From contig VXQT01000036.1 in NCBI GenBank assembly GCA_009838915.1, positions 177,998 through 241,997 of the forward strand: a DNA stretch of 64,000 bases, written 5' to 3'. The notes under the pieces are model-generated. The model did not search any database, was not told the origin of the DNA, and saw nothing but the letters and a program-made list of their open reading frames with translations. Below, one piece after another: positions 17,488 to 27,032 of this stretch. The stretch's first letter is position 1, and each line of letters begins with the position of its first letter. The translations under genes were made by a program, and so were the position numbers. The stretch is from Chloroflexota bacterium. GTDB lineage: Bacteria > Chloroflexota > Dehalococcoidia > Bin125.

Positions 17488-18244
17488 CCGACGAACTCCG
17501 GTCGCGCAGCGCCGCAAAGAACAGCGCCGCGAACAACGCCCCAAGTCCCGGCGCGACCCAGTAGACCCAGTGATTGTCCCAGAACCAGGCGATCGCCGCG
17601 GGACCGAACGCGCGGGCCGGATTCATCGACGCCCCCGACACAGAACCGGCCAGCGTTACCGCCGCCGCCACGTAGAGTCCCACCGCCACCGCGAACACCG
17701 CCGCGCCACGACCGCGCTCGGCCAGCATCAGGATCGCATAGACGAGGAAGAATGTGATCACGATCTCCGTGCCGAACGCCTGGATCACGGGCCCCGTGCT
17801 GAAGTTGGCGCCCAGCCACGACTCGCCGTCGCCGGTGTGATTGCGGAACAGCCCGTGCATCACCGAGGACGCGATCAAGGCGCCGACCAGTTGCGCGCCG
17901 ACATACGGAGCTAGTTTGCGGCCCGGCAGCCTGCCCGTCAGCCACAGTCCAAGCGAGACCGCCGGATTCAGGTGCGCGCCCGAGACCGCCCAGAACGCGA
18001 AGATCATCACCGCGACGCCGAACCCGTTCACCAGCCCTACACCCAACGCGCCCAGCTCCCCGCCCGACCACCAGTTCACATGCGCCGATCCGGCGCAGAA
18101 GAAGACCAGCCCGAACGTCCCCAGCACTTCCGCCATCAGTTGGCGGGCGTTGGCCTGGTTGCTCGCCCGATCGAGACTCAGCCGTCCCAGCAACACATTC
18201 ACCACTCGCCCGAACGGAGCCAGCGCCTGTTCAATCGGACTCAT
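17471..18244 (-). CDS. MIP-family aquaporin/glycerol facilitator
   Basis: 257-residue membrane channel with six helices and both half-helix signature motifs: NPA at 93-95 (AHLNPAV) and NPA at 208-210 (ASMNPARAFGPA). The residue after the second NPA is Arg, the selectivity-filter arginine. The length of loop E and the FGP segment favour a water channel over GlpF, but the filter was not modelled. An N-terminal ~30-residue cytoplasmic extension precedes helix 1. The final residues EPPSA and stop codon fall inside a dispersed palindromic repeat, so the C-terminus was probably reshaped by that element. Confidence 0.88.
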   Translation of the reverse strand: MSPIEQALAPFGRVVNVLLGRLSLDRASNQANARQLMAEVLGTFGLVFFCAGSAHVNWWSGGELGALGVGLVNGFGVAVMIFAFWAVSGAHLNPAVSLGLWLTGRLPGRKLAPYVGAQLVGALIASSVMHGLFRNHTGDGESWLGANFSTGPVIQAFGTEIVITFFLVYAILMLAERGRGAAVFAVAVGLYVAAAVTLAGSVSGASMNPARAFGPAAIAWFWDNHWVYWVAPGLGALFAALFFAALRDRSSSEPPSA

Positions 18245-18322
18245 GATCGAGGCCTCCCGATGACATCACGAGTTCGACCGAAACGCTAACAGCCGACCTC
18301 GAACCTCCGGCGCGGGCGCTGT

Positions 18323-18328
18323 TAAGGT
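18323..18328 (+). promoter_or_regulatory. -10-like box of a possible leaderless transcript
   Basis: TAAGGT lies 6 bases before the ATG of the YyaL-like gene, with no ribosome-binding site between. Confidence 0.35.
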
Positions 18329-18334
18329 TGAGCC

Positions 18335-20407
18335 ATGCCAAATCGACTCGCCGGGGAGACCTCTCCCTACCTCCTGCAACACGCCAACAATCCCGTGGAC
18401 TGGTTCCCCTGGGGAGAAGAGGCTTGGGCTCGAGCCCGGGCCGAGGACAAGCCGGTCCTGGTCAGCGTCGGCTACGCCGCCTGTCACTGGTGTCACGTGA
18501 TGGAACGCGAGTCCTTCGAGAACGACGCCATCGCCGCCATCCAGAACGACCTCGTGGTCAGCATCAAGGTCGACCGCGAGGAACGTCCCGATGTGGACGA
18601 GATTTACATGGACGCCCAGCAGATGCTGCACGGGCACGGCGGCTGGCCGCTCAACGTCTTCTGCACGCCCGACGGACGCCCGTTCTTCGGCGGCACCTAC
18701 TTCCCACCCCAGCGTCGGACCGGCATGCCCGGTTGGACCGACGTACTTCAGGGCGTCACCCGCGCCTTCCGCGAACAGCGCGAGCAGGTCGAGCAACAGG
18801 CCACCCAGCTCACCCAGCACCTCAACCTGCGCGTCGAACTGGCAGGCGAAGAGCTGACCGAGTCGCCGGCGCAAGTGCGCTCCCGAGCAGCCGCGGCGTT
18901 GCTCCAGTCCGCCGACCGCACCCACGGCGGCTTCGGCGGCGCGCCCAAGTTCCCCCAGCCCTACTACCTGCAGTTGCTCGTACAGCAAGCCCTGGACGAG
19001 TCAGCAAGCAACCGCAACGACGCAAGACGGCACCTCGCCCACTCGTTGCGCCGCATGGCCGAAGGCGGCATCTACGACCAACTCGCCGGCGGCTTCCACC
19101 GCTACGCCGTCGACCAGATCTGGCTCGTCCCGCACTTCGAGAAGATGCTCTACGACAACGCCCTACTGAACTCCCTCTACCTTGACGGGCTGCGGCTCGC
19201 CGACTCCCCAGCGGACGCCGACCTCTTCGCCCGCATCGCCCGAGAGACCGCCGACTATCTGCTCAACGAGCTGCAAACCCCCGACGGCGCGTTCTACGCC
19301 TCCACCGACGCCGACTCCGAAGGTGTCGAGGGAAAGTACTTCGTCTGGACCCGAGATGAACTGCACGAGTTGCTCGAGCCGCAGGACGCCGAGATCGCCT
19401 GCCGTCGCTGGGGCGTCGATGTCGGCGGCAACTGGGAGGGCAACTCGATCCTGCTAGCCGCGCAGTCTCCCGAGGATGTCGCTCGTTGGCTCGATCTACC
19501 CCTTGCCGAAGTCGAGGCGTCACTCTCCAAGAGCCGGGAGAAGCTGCTCACGCACCGCGCTACGAGAGTCCCGCCCGCTACCGACACCAAGATCATCGCC
19601 GCCTGGAACGGCATGGCTATCGATTCACTGGCCAGAGCCGGAGCGGTGCTGGAGGAACCTCGCTTCACCGATGCCGCCCGCCGCGCCGCCCGCTTCATCC
19701 TCGACCGCATGCGCACCTCCGACGGCGGCCTGCTCCGCATCCACTCCGCCGGACGCGCCTCCGTCGACGCCTTCGTGGAGGACTACGCCGCCCTCGCCGA
19801 CGGCATGATCTCGGTTTACGAAGCGACCGGCGATGAGTCCTGGTACGCCGAAGCCCGCTCGATGATCGACGCGATGATCGACCGCTTCTGGGACCACGAT
19901 GGCGGCGGATTCTTCACCGTCGGACGCGACGGCGAACAGCTCATCGCCCAGCGCAAGCCGGTCCAGGACGGCGCGACGCCCAGTGGCAACTCGCTCGCCG
20001 CGCGCGCCCTCGCGCGCATCTACGCGCTCACCGGTGAGGGCCGCTACGCCGACCTGATCGAGGCAATGCACGAGTCCTTCTCCGCCTACCTGAGCAAGGC
20101 GCCGACCATGCTCGGCCTGTTCGTCTCGGTCGAAGACTGGCTCACCGACCACCGCTCCGTCGCACTGGTCGGGCCGGCCGACGACTCCGAGATCGCGCAG
20201 ATGCGCCGCGACCTCTGGACCGGCGCTCCCCGTCCGATAGTCGTCATGCAGCGCACCGCCGACGGTACGCAGGTTCCCCAACTCGCCGACAAGCCGCAGC
20301 AGGGCGGCCAGCCGACGGCCTACGTCTGCCAGGCCTTCGCCTGCTCAGCTCCAGTTCACTCTGCTGAGGACTTGCGTAAGATTCTCAGTGAACCACTATC
20401 AACCTAA
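18335..20407 (+). CDS. YyaL/SSP411-type thioredoxin-fold (DUF255) protein
   Basis: 690 residues. The N-terminal ~170 residues are a thioredoxin-like DUF255 domain with the redox-type motif C50-H-W-C53 in [15 protein letters not shown]. The remainder is an (alpha/alpha)6 barrel like that of N-acylglucosamine 2-epimerases/glycosidases ([27 protein letters not shown]). The family is very widespread (bacterial YyaL, human SPATA20), with no settled enzymatic function. Start is fixed by the conserved opening [19 protein letters not shown]. The stop lies 10 bases before the VOC gene start, suggesting an operon with the following three small genes. Confidence 0.9.
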   Translation: MPNRLAGETSPYLLQHANNPVDWFPWGEEAWARARAEDKPVLVSVGYAACHWCHVMERESFENDAIAAIQNDLVVSIKVDREERPDVDEIYMDAQQMLHGHGGWPLNVFCTPDGRPFFGGTYFPPQRRTGMPGWTDVLQGVTRAFREQREQVEQQATQLTQHLNLRVELAGEELTESPAQVRSRAAAALLQSADRTHGGFGGAPKFPQPYYLQLLVQQALDESASNRNDARRHLAHSLRRMAEGGIYDQLAGGFHRYAVDQIWLVPHFEKMLYDNALLNSLYLDGLRLADSPADADLFARIARETADYLLNELQTPDGAFYASTDADSEGVEGKYFVWTRDELHELLEPQDAEIACRRWGVDVGGNWEGNSILLAAQSPEDVARWLDLPLAEVEASLSKSREKLLTHRATRVPPATDTKIIAAWNGMAIDSLARAGAVLEEPRFTDAARRAARFILDRMRTSDGGLLRIHSAGRASVDAFVEDYAALADGMISVYEATGDESWYAEARSMIDAMIDRFWDHDGGGFFTVGRDGEQLIAQRKPVQDGATPSGNSLAARALARIYALTGEGRYADLIEAMHESFSAYLSKAPTMLGLFVSVEDWLTDHRSVALVGPADDSEIAQMRRDLWTGAPRPIVVMQRTADGTQVPQLADKPQQGGQPTAYVCQAFACSAPVHSAEDLRKILSEPLST

Positions 20408-20417
20408 GGAGCGATCC

Positions 20418-20816
20418 ATGCCGCACCAGACCATCATTCCCTCCCTCCGCTACGACGATGCCAACAAGGCGATCCAATGGCTGCACGAAGCGTTCGGCAT
20501 CACCGAGCACTTCGTCGTGCGTGACAACGAGGGCCGCGTCGAGCACGCGCAACTCGCCTGGCGCGGATCGATCGTCATGCTGGGCGATGCCTCAGACGAC
20601 GTGCACAACCTGCCCCAGCACCACGGCTCCATCAGCATGACCGCCGAGTCGGCAGCGCAAGTGGACGAAGTCTATGCACGCGCAGTCGCCGCCGGAGCCA
20701 AGGTCATCCAACCGCTGACTGACACCGACTACGGCTCACATGCCTTCACCGTCGAAGACTACGAGGGCAACCACTGGCACCTTGGCACCTACGACGCATT
20801 GGCCCAGGACCAATAG
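20418..20816 (+). CDS. VOC-family (glyoxalase/bleomycin-resistance-like) protein
   Basis: 132 residues, two babbab half-domains of the vicinal oxygen chelate fold. It has the PhnB-like opening SLRYDDANKAIQWLHEAFG and the closing block DTDYGSHAFTVEDYEGNHWHLGTYD, where His and Glu positions may bind a metal. AAGGAG lies 6 bases before the ATG. It is a tandem paralogue of the next gene. Small-molecule dioxygenase, isomerase or binding functions all occur in the family; none can be chosen here. Confidence 0.8.
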   Translation: MPHQTIIPSLRYDDANKAIQWLHEAFGITEHFVVRDNEGRVEHAQLAWRGSIVMLGDASDDVHNLPQHHGSISMTAESAAQVDEVYARAVAAGAKVIQPLTDTDYGSHAFTVEDYEGNHWHLGTYDALAQDQ

Positions 20817-20829
20817 GACGGAGTCTGCC

Positions 20830-21237
20830 ATGACGCACCAGACCATCATGCCCGCCTTCCGAGCCAAGGACGCCCCGGCATTGATCGAATGGCTGCGCGA
20901 CACGTTCGGATTCACTGAGCGGATGATCGTGCCCGACGGCAACGGCGGAATCGCCCACGCGGAACTCGAATGGCGCGGCAGCCTGGTCATGCTCGGTTCC
21001 GCCCGCGATCAGGTCGACTCACTCAACGAAACGATCGGCAGGGCGTCAATCAGCTTGACGGCAGAATCGAACGAGCAGGTCGACGAGCTGTACCGCCGGG
21101 TCCAGGACGCCGGAGCAACCATTCCAGTCCCCATGGAAGACACCGACTACGGCTCGCACGCCTTTATGGCACGCGACCCTGAAGGCAACTTCTGGCACTT
21201 CGGCACGTACGATCCGCTCGCGCCGCAGTCGGAGTAG
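20830..21237 (+). CDS. VOC-family protein, tandem paralogue
   Basis: 135 residues, similar throughout to the preceding gene (MPAFRAKDAPALIEWLRDTFGF at the start, DTDYGSHAFMARDPEGNFWHFGTYD at the end). The start is the ATG at 20830 with GGAG upstream. It lies 13 bases after its paralogue and 7 bases before a PPOX gene, so all three are probably co-translated. The ligand is unknown. Confidence 0.8.
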   Translation: MTHQTIMPAFRAKDAPALIEWLRDTFGFTERMIVPDGNGGIAHAELEWRGSLVMLGSARDQVDSLNETIGRASISLTAESNEQVDELYRRVQDAGATIPVPMEDTDYGSHAFMARDPEGNFWHFGTYDPLAPQSE

Positions 21238-21244
21238 GACGACG

Positions 21245-21721
21245 ATGAACATCCCCGAACCGGAACGACCGCATATGCCGGACAGCTTCGGCTTCAGCAT
21301 CGAGGACTACCCCTTCGAGCCGATGTCGTGGCAGTGGGTGACGGAACAACTGCAGACCGCCCGCAACTACTGGGTCGCGACGACCCGGCCCTCGGGCCGA
21401 CCCCACTCGGTGCCCGTCTGGGGCGTCTGGGTCGACGACGCGTTCCACTTCGCCACCGATCCCAAGGGCGTCACCGCCCGAAACCTGATCGAGAATCCGG
21501 AGTCGGTCGTCAACCTCGAATCAGGCGACGAGGTCGTCATCCTTGAGGGCCGTTTCGAGCTGCACGATTCCACACCCGCCATCCAGGTCGCTTTCAACGC
21601 CAAGTACGACATGCCCTGGGGCGAGGACGAGACCATCCCCGTCTTCACGCTCAGGGTCAAGAAGGCGCTCGCCTGGACCGAGGCCAACTTCCCCAGCAAC
21701 GCCACTCGCTGGCGCTTCTGA
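21245..21721 (+). CDS. PPOX-class (pyridoxamine-phosphate-oxidase fold) flavin/F420 protein
   Basis: 158 residues with the split-barrel FMN/F420-binding fold: ARNYWVATTRPSGRPHSVPVWGVWVDDAFHFAT followed by LIENPESVVNLESGDEVVILEGR. This is the F420-dependent-reductase-like branch more than the PdxH branch. It probably acts as a cytoplasmic dimer reducing or binding a small aromatic or aldehyde compound. It is the last gene of the VOC-VOC-PPOX string and converges on the enoyl-CoA hydratase gene with a 14-base gap. Confidence 0.8.
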   Translation: MNIPEPERPHMPDSFGFSIEDYPFEPMSWQWVTEQLQTARNYWVATTRPSGRPHSVPVWGVWVDDAFHFATDPKGVTARNLIENPESVVNLESGDEVVILEGRFELHDSTPAIQVAFNAKYDMPWGEDETIPVFTLRVKKALAWTEANFPSNATRWRF

Positions 21722-21735
21722 CCGGCTGGATACGC

Positions 21736-22509
21736 CTAACTGCCGGTGAACTCCGCCGTCCGGCGCTCGTTGAATGCCGCCACGCCCTCCTGCATGTCGT
21801 CGGTGTAGGCCAGCCGCTCGAAGTAGAGCTGCTCGATTCGCAGCCCCTCGTCCAGCGAGGTCTGCATCCCGCGCACCGCCGCCGACTTGCAGGCCCGCAC
21901 CGCCAGCGGTCCGTTGCGGTTGATCCGCTCCGCCATCGCCCGGGCCGAATCCATCAGCTCGTCCGCTTCGACGACCTGATGCACGAGGCCGATCTCGTAC
22001 GCCCGCTCCGCCGAGAGTGGATCGCCGGTCAGCATGATCTCCATCGCCCGGCTTTCACCCAGCAGGCGAGGCAGTCGCTGCGTCCCGCCCCAGCCGGGCA
22101 GCAGGCCCAGGCCGACCTCGGGCTGTCCCATCTGCGCGCCGCTTGCTGCAATCCTGATGTCGCAGGCCAGCGCGACCTCAAGCCCGCCGCCGAACGCGTA
22201 GCCGTTGATCGCCGCGATTAGCGGCTTCGAGATGTACATCCCCCGCATAATCGACGGCGGCAGCTCAAACCGTTCCTTCGACGGCTCGTCCATCAGCGCC
22301 GGGATCATGTCGCGCAGATCGGCACCGGCAGAGAATGCGCGCTCGCCGGCGCCGGTGACGATCGCGACCCATGCCTCGTCGTCGTCGTTGAATCGAGCGC
22401 ATGCCTCGGCGAAGGCCGAATACTGTTCCCGGTCAAACGAGTTCAGCGCCTGTTGACGATCCAGCACGATCGTCGCAATCCGATCCGATACGTCATACGT
22501 CACTGTCAT
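21736..22509 (-). CDS. enoyl-CoA hydratase/isomerase family protein
   Basis: 257 residues, crotonase fold. The oxyanion-hole segment is FSAGADLRDM; the second is AINGYAFGGGLEVALACDIRIA; the catalytic-Glu regions are QPEVGLGLLPGWGGTQRLPR. The second Glu position (often in 'GLVnxvv') reads EIGLVHQVVEADEL. It likely hydrates trans-2-enoyl-CoA in beta-oxidation. The ATG at 22509 follows AAGGGACG and gives the normal family length; an upstream in-frame ATG adds 40 residues without homology and is rejected. Confidence 0.87.
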   Translation of the reverse strand: MTVTYDVSDRIATIVLDRQQALNSFDREQYSAFAEACARFNDDDEAWVAIVTGAGERAFSAGADLRDMIPALMDEPSKERFELPPSIMRGMYISKPLIAAINGYAFGGGLEVALACDIRIAASGAQMGQPEVGLGLLPGWGGTQRLPRLLGESRAMEIMLTGDPLSAERAYEIGLVHQVVEADELMDSARAMAERINRNGPLAVRACKSAAVRGMQTSLDEGLRIEQLYFERLAYTDDMQEGVAAFNERRTAEFTGS

Positions 22510-22650
22510 GATTCGTCCCTTCGGCATCGTGGACGCCTGCCGCGCGCGCCCGATGCAGACTATCCGACGGTCTCCGCAGGCCGGTATGCAACACGGCGCT
22601 ACGCTAGTTCGCAGTAGCTGGACCAACACTCAACCGCTGAGGGGTACACC

Positions 22651-23658
22651 ATGAGCCGACGCATTGGCATGGGATTCGACTGGCAGGGATCGATCAACCG
22701 CGAGGCCGCGCTGAAGCGCGCGCAGGTCGCCGACGAAGTCGGGATCGACTCGATGTGGGTCGCCGAGGCATGGGGTCAGGACGCCTTCACCACGCTCGTG
22801 CAGCTCGCCGAGCGCACCGACAACGTCCAGGTTGGCACCAGCATCGTCAACATCTACTCGCGCACCCCGGCCGCACTGGCCCAGCACTTCGCCACTATCG
22901 ACGAACTCTCCGAGGGCCGCGTGATTGTCGGACTGGGCAACTCCGGGCCGCAGGTCATCGAACACTTCCACGGCGTCCCCTTCCAGCCCGCCTTCAAGCG
23001 CATGCGCGAGACCGTTGAGATCATGAAGATCCTCTTCTCGCACGAGCCGCTGAACTACGACGGCGACATCTTCAAGCTGCAGCGCGGCTTCACCCTACGC
23101 TTCGAGCCGTACCGCAAGCAGATGCCGATCTATCTGGCCACGCTCAATCCGAGATCGGTCCAGATGACCGCCGAAATCTCCGACGGCTGGCTGCCGGTCA
23201 TGATCCCGATCGATCGGCTCAAGGATGAAATCGACCAGGTCAACGATTGGGCGCGGGGCGCAGGCAAGGACCCGGCCGACTTCACCGTTCGCGCGCCAGG
23301 CGGCGTCACGGTCGCCAACACTCCCGAGGACCACGCCCGCGCCCGCGCCGGACAGGCCGGCACGCTCGCCTTCTACTGCGCCCGCATGGGCGAGTTCTAC
23401 TATCGCCAGCTCTCGCGCCAGGGCTACGAAGACGAGGCGAACGCCGTCCGCGTCGCCTGGAAGGACGGGGGCGGAGCAGCCGGCGCGGCGGCGATCCCCG
23501 AAGACATGCTGCTCCAGTTCGGCTTCGTCGGCACCACCGAGCAATGCGTAGAGCGCCTCGAACAGGAACAGGCCGCCGGCGCCCTGCTCCACTCTGTCAA
23601 CGTCATGGAGCAGGACCCCAACGAGTTCGGCAAGATCCTCGAGGCGCTCAAGGGCTAG
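22651..23658 (+). CDS. LLM-class flavin/F420-dependent oxidoreductase
   Basis: 335-residue luciferase-like TIM barrel. Features are the N-terminal strand IGMGFDWQGS, the E in WVAEAWGQDAFTTL, the QVGTSIVNIYSRTPAALAQ block typical of F420-binding members, and the phosphate-binding GLGNSGPQVIEHFHG. It is expected to use F420 or FMN to oxidise or reduce an organic substrate not identifiable here. GAGGGG lies upstream of the ATG. It is divergent from the enoyl-CoA hydratase gene. One of four LLM genes in the window. Confidence 0.85.
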   Translation: MSRRIGMGFDWQGSINREAALKRAQVADEVGIDSMWVAEAWGQDAFTTLVQLAERTDNVQVGTSIVNIYSRTPAALAQHFATIDELSEGRVIVGLGNSGPQVIEHFHGVPFQPAFKRMRETVEIMKILFSHEPLNYDGDIFKLQRGFTLRFEPYRKQMPIYLATLNPRSVQMTAEISDGWLPVMIPIDRLKDEIDQVNDWARGAGKDPADFTVRAPGGVTVANTPEDHARARAGQAGTLAFYCARMGEFYYRQLSRQGYEDEANAVRVAWKDGGGAAGAAAIPEDMLLQFGFVGTTEQCVERLEQEQAAGALLHSVNVMEQDPNEFGKILEALKG

Positions 23659-23705
23659 CTAGTCGAGGCACTAGTCCCGGCCCACGCACCGGTCCCCGCT
23701 CGGAC

Positions 23706-24803
23706 TCACGAGGCCCACTCGATCCACCAGCCGTGGGGTGATGAGCGGGCCAGCACCTGACGCTCGGCGGCGCCGTTGGTGTAGCGCGTGATCGACAGGC
23801 TGGGCATCTGCACTTCGTCGATATCTTCCATGCGCAGCTCCAGCGTGACCAACCAGACCGGACGTTCCTTGCTGGTCTGTTGCAGCGTGCGGAAAATTCG
23901 TTCGCGACCGGCTGACGGGATCTGATAGAGCGCGACCGTGGAGTAGACCGTCAAGGCCGTCTCAGGCGGCGTATCGGCGATCATCTGTGGCAACAACTCA
24001 GCGGCGTCGCCTCTGCGCAGATCGACCGGTGACTGCCTCAACTCGGCTGCGGCGTCGATGAGCCGTTGGTGGCGTTCGATGTGCTCAGGCCAGATCAGGG
24101 CCCTGAGCCAGAGCAGTTCATGTTCGTGACGCAGGTCAATCGGATTGAGATCGATTCCGCCGCGAAACTCGATCGACAGGTCTTCAGTCAGCTCCGGCAT
24201 CCGACCTTCGCCGCGCAGTTCAGCCTCCAGCGATACCTTCGCCTCGGGAAGGCCCCAGACCGCCTCCTCTTGCCCGCCGCGCAGGTAGCGGTAGCGATAG
24301 CGGTCCACATTGAGGTTCAGACCTGCGCTGGCTCCGACATCGATCAGCGCCAGGGGGTGCCCCGACTCCCGCTGGACCATCGAGAACGCCGGCAACAGGC
24401 ACGTGCAGCGCCGGACCACGTTGGTCTGCGTGCGGTGCGATCGAATCAGGTCCAGGAGCTCGTCGCGGTGCGAGAGGCAGAAGTCTCGAAACGCCGGAAA
24501 CGCGGGCTCCATCGGACGCTCGGCTCCGGAGACGATCGGATAGTGAGACGCCAGCGGATGTTCCGAGTACTCGCCGCCTCCGAGCAGCAGATACTGCACC
24601 GCGGCGAACAGCATGTTGGGGGCTGGTTGCCGTTTCCGCTTCTGCGCCGCCAGCTCGAGTAGCTCGGGGTCGAGCGACACCCCGTAAGACAACTCGGCGT
24701 ACAGCGGCGAGGTGAGGTCGGGCGCTTCAACACGCGCAAAGCGATGAAACACGTCACGGTACCGCGCCGCCGTCGGCGCATCGAGCTGACTCCTCTGAGA
24801 CAT
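23706..24803 (-). CDS. DUF2332 family protein
   Basis: 365 residues. It matches the DUF2332 pattern: SPLYAELSYGVSLDPELL, then QPAPNMLFAAVQYLLLGG, then TQTNVVRRCTCLLPAF and DVGASAGLNLNVDRYRY. The last block resembles a SAM-binding glycine motif, so a methyltransferase-like activity has been suggested by fold, but no function is established. The ATG at 24803 lies 8 bases after the stop of the alpha/beta hydrolase gene; longer upstream readings in this frame overlap that gene and are rejected. Confidence 0.85.
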   Translation of the reverse strand: MSQRSQLDAPTAARYRDVFHRFARVEAPDLTSPLYAELSYGVSLDPELLELAAQKRKRQPAPNMLFAAVQYLLLGGGEYSEHPLASHYPIVSGAERPMEPAFPAFRDFCLSHRDELLDLIRSHRTQTNVVRRCTCLLPAFSMVQRESGHPLALIDVGASAGLNLNVDRYRYRYLRGGQEEAVWGLPEAKVSLEAELRGEGRMPELTEDLSIEFRGGIDLNPIDLRHEHELLWLRALIWPEHIERHQRLIDAAAELRQSPVDLRRGDAAELLPQMIADTPPETALTVYSTVALYQIPSAGRERIFRTLQQTSKERPVWLVTLELRMEDIDEVQMPSLSITRYTNGAAERQVLARSSPHGWWIEWAS

Positions 24804-24811
24804 GTCCCGGC

Positions 24812-25597
24812 TCAGGCGCTCAGAAACTCGCCGATCTTGCCCAGCACCGCTTCCGGCTCCTCGACCTGCGGCATGTGGCCGGAGGCGTTGAACATCGCGA
24901 CTTCCGAGTTGGGAATCGCGCGGTTGAAGTCCTCGGCATACTGCGGCGAAATCAAGCCGTCCGAGGCGCCCCAGACGATCAACGTCGGTGAAGTCACCCG
25001 GTGAATCCGCTCGGACAACCGCTTGTCCGGAATCGGCCACATAAAGCGGGCCGCGGTCTGGAGCATCTTGGCGCGCTCGACGGTCACAGTGCGCAGCTCG
25101 TCCGGGTCCTCAGGCGGCGGCGCGGTCATCATCTGCGCGCCGGGGTGGTTGGTGTCGTGGAACAGCGCGGGAACCAGTTCGTTGGGCATCATCGCGAAGA
25201 AATCGGCGACGGGGTAGTCGTCGTTCCAGAGACCGGCCGGAGCGATCAGCACCAGCTTGGAGACCCGGCTCGGCTGCATCGCCGCCACCTCAGCCGCGAA
25301 CCAGCCACCCATCGAGTGGCCGACCACGACCACCTCGTCCACGCCCAATGCGTCGAGAAAGTCCCAGTAGAAGTAGAAGACGTCGTGGTGGTCCATCAGC
25401 CACTCGACGCCGGTCGAGTTGGCCGTGCCCGGCAGCTTCGGCGCGATCACCCGGTGATGCTGCGAGAGCTGCTCCAGGAACGGGTCCCACATCAGTCCGC
25501 CCGCGCCGTGAATGAAGAGCAGGTCCGGACCCGAGCCGGCCTCCATGTAACCTACGTTGAATCGACCGTTGACGAGCGAGATGGTCTTGTCTTCCAT
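24812..25597 (-). CDS. alpha/beta hydrolase
   Basis: 261 residues. Oxyanion segment LLFIHGAGGLMWDPF, nucleophile Ser95 in GHSMGG, likely acid Asp in IVWGASDGLISP and His in ASGHMPQVEEP complete a catalytic triad. The fold resembles the hydrolases of meta-cleavage pathways and lactonases. GGAGG 8 bases before the ATG at 25597 fixes the start. It is followed by DUF2332 on the same strand with an 8-base gap. Substrate unknown. Confidence 0.86.
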   Translation of the reverse strand: MEDKTISLVNGRFNVGYMEAGSGPDLLFIHGAGGLMWDPFLEQLSQHHRVIAPKLPGTANSTGVEWLMDHHDVFYFYWDFLDALGVDEVVVVGHSMGGWFAAEVAAMQPSRVSKLVLIAPAGLWNDDYPVADFFAMMPNELVPALFHDTNHPGAQMMTAPPPEDPDELRTVTVERAKMLQTAARFMWPIPDKRLSERIHRVTSPTLIVWGASDGLISPQYAEDFNRAIPNSEVAMFNASGHMPQVEEPEAVLGKIGEFLSA

Positions 25598-25660
25598 CCG
25601 GATACCTCCAGGAACGCACACTCAATCTTGAACCCACGCGCCACGCGGGCACACGTACAG

Positions 25661-25666
25661 AGGCTA
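25661..25666 (-). promoter_or_regulatory. TAGNCT -10-like box
   Basis: TAGCCT on the minus strand, 63 bases before the alpha/beta hydrolase start, in the gap between this gene and the DUF2157 gene. It is one of a recurrent TAGNCT set upstream of genes in this window. Confidence 0.25.
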
Positions 25667-25670
25667 TGAG

Positions 25671-26993
25671 TCACCCGCGAGCAGTGTCAATCCGACTCGC
25701 CCACTCGCGCCGCTGCCAGATGACGCCGCCGATCACGATCGCGAGACCGAACAGGATCGTTCCAACCACGCCGACGGTCCCGATGTCGTCGTCCACGATC
25801 AGCAACAGACCAGGCACGTACACCCCCAGCGCGCCAAACAACACCTCGATCCAACTCCGCTTGACGACGCCGGCGACCAGCAGCGCGAGTCCCCAGACGA
25901 TTCCGAACACCGCCAACCAACCGCCCTCGGCCGCAAAGAACGAAGCAACCACGACGCCGCCCAGGAGCAATGCGCCCCACCACACAGGGGTCAGCCAGTG
26001 ATCGGCCAACGGGCCCAGTCGTTGGGACCACGCGCCACTCATCACTGTGGCTTGCAGGAGTAAGGCCAGGATCAGCAGGCTTAGCGCGATCCGTGCATCG
26101 CTGTGGAAGTCGGACAGACCGCCGGCAATCGAACCCAGGATCAACAGTGCCGACGCCGGCAACAGTTCAATCCGCTGGTGACGGAACGCGCTCGCAGTGA
26201 TCACAACGCCGGCGAGCATCGACATCCAGTCCATGACCGGCTCCGACGACGCGCCGGCCAACCCTAGTAGGCCAATCGCGCCGGCCGCTGTGGCGCCCAA
26301 CCGAGCCCAGATTGAGAGATCACTGGCCTCCCATCGGGCAACCCGCAGCAGCAGCCACAGCAAGCCGCCGCCGACCAGCACGACGAGCGTAAACGCGACC
26401 CACAGAGACCATTCATCGATCTCCCGGTAGCCGCCAAAGATGCCCGCGTCAAACGCACGCCCCTCGACTGCGATTGCGAACGGCGCAGCAACAATCGCCG
26501 CAGCGCTCAGGGTCGTAGCGATTGGCGAGCGCATGGAGCGTGCGAACCAGCCGCCAACGACGGCGACACAGAAGCAGACCAGGAGGAACCCAACCGACTC
26601 AGGACCGTCGCCGCCGATCTCATCGAGCAGCAGCGTCAGACCGACAGCGACCAGGACGATGGAGCTGCCGGCGACGCAGTCGGCAAACGCTCGCAGATCC
26701 AGTCGAGCCGCGGCCCACGCCATGCCTCCTGAGGCCAATCCCAGCAGAAACGGCAGTGCCAGTAAGGCATCGCCGTCGCCCTCGGTCAAGGCGACTGCCA
26801 TCAGCGCGCCAGCCAGCATGATCGCCCCGCCAAAGTAGGACAGGGCATCTACCAAACGACCGGCGTGCCGACTCGGCGCGTTTGACGCCTCCCAACTGCG
26901 AATCCGCTCAGCGTGCTCGTCATCGACAAGTCCGGCGTCCTGCCAGCGCGCGAGCAACGACTGCCAATCGCCGCTTGGAGGCCGCTCCCGCAT
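25671..26993 (-). CDS. DUF2157-like multi-pass membrane protein
   Basis: 440 residues. A short cytoplasmic N-terminus (LLARWQDAGLVDDEHAERIRSWE) is the part that matches DUF2157; about a dozen hydrophobic helices follow to the C-terminus. The ATG at 26993 is chosen since the open frame upstream overlaps the divergent phosphohexomutase gene. Function is unknown. The 39-base gap to the divergent gene is short, so the two may share control sequence. Confidence 0.75.
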   Translation of the reverse strand: MRERPPSGDWQSLLARWQDAGLVDDEHAERIRSWEASNAPSRHAGRLVDALSYFGGAIMLAGALMAVALTEGDGDALLALPFLLGLASGGMAWAAARLDLRAFADCVAGSSIVLVAVGLTLLLDEIGGDGPESVGFLLVCFCVAVVGGWFARSMRSPIATTLSAAAIVAAPFAIAVEGRAFDAGIFGGYREIDEWSLWVAFTLVVLVGGGLLWLLLRVARWEASDLSIWARLGATAAGAIGLLGLAGASSEPVMDWMSMLAGVVITASAFRHQRIELLPASALLILGSIAGGLSDFHSDARIALSLLILALLLQATVMSGAWSQRLGPLADHWLTPVWWGALLLGGVVVASFFAAEGGWLAVFGIVWGLALLVAGVVKRSWIEVLFGALGVYVPGLLLIVDDDIGTVGVVGTILFGLAIVIGGVIWQRREWASRIDTARG

Positions 26994-27020
26994 CGTCCGC
27001 CGCCAATCGGGTGTGCCGAA

Positions 27021-27026
27021 TACAGT
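27021..27026 (+). promoter_or_regulatory. -10-like box of a possible leaderless transcript
   Basis: TACAGT lies 6 bases before the ATG of the first phosphohexomutase gene. Confidence 0.35.
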
Positions 27027-27032
27027 GTCGGC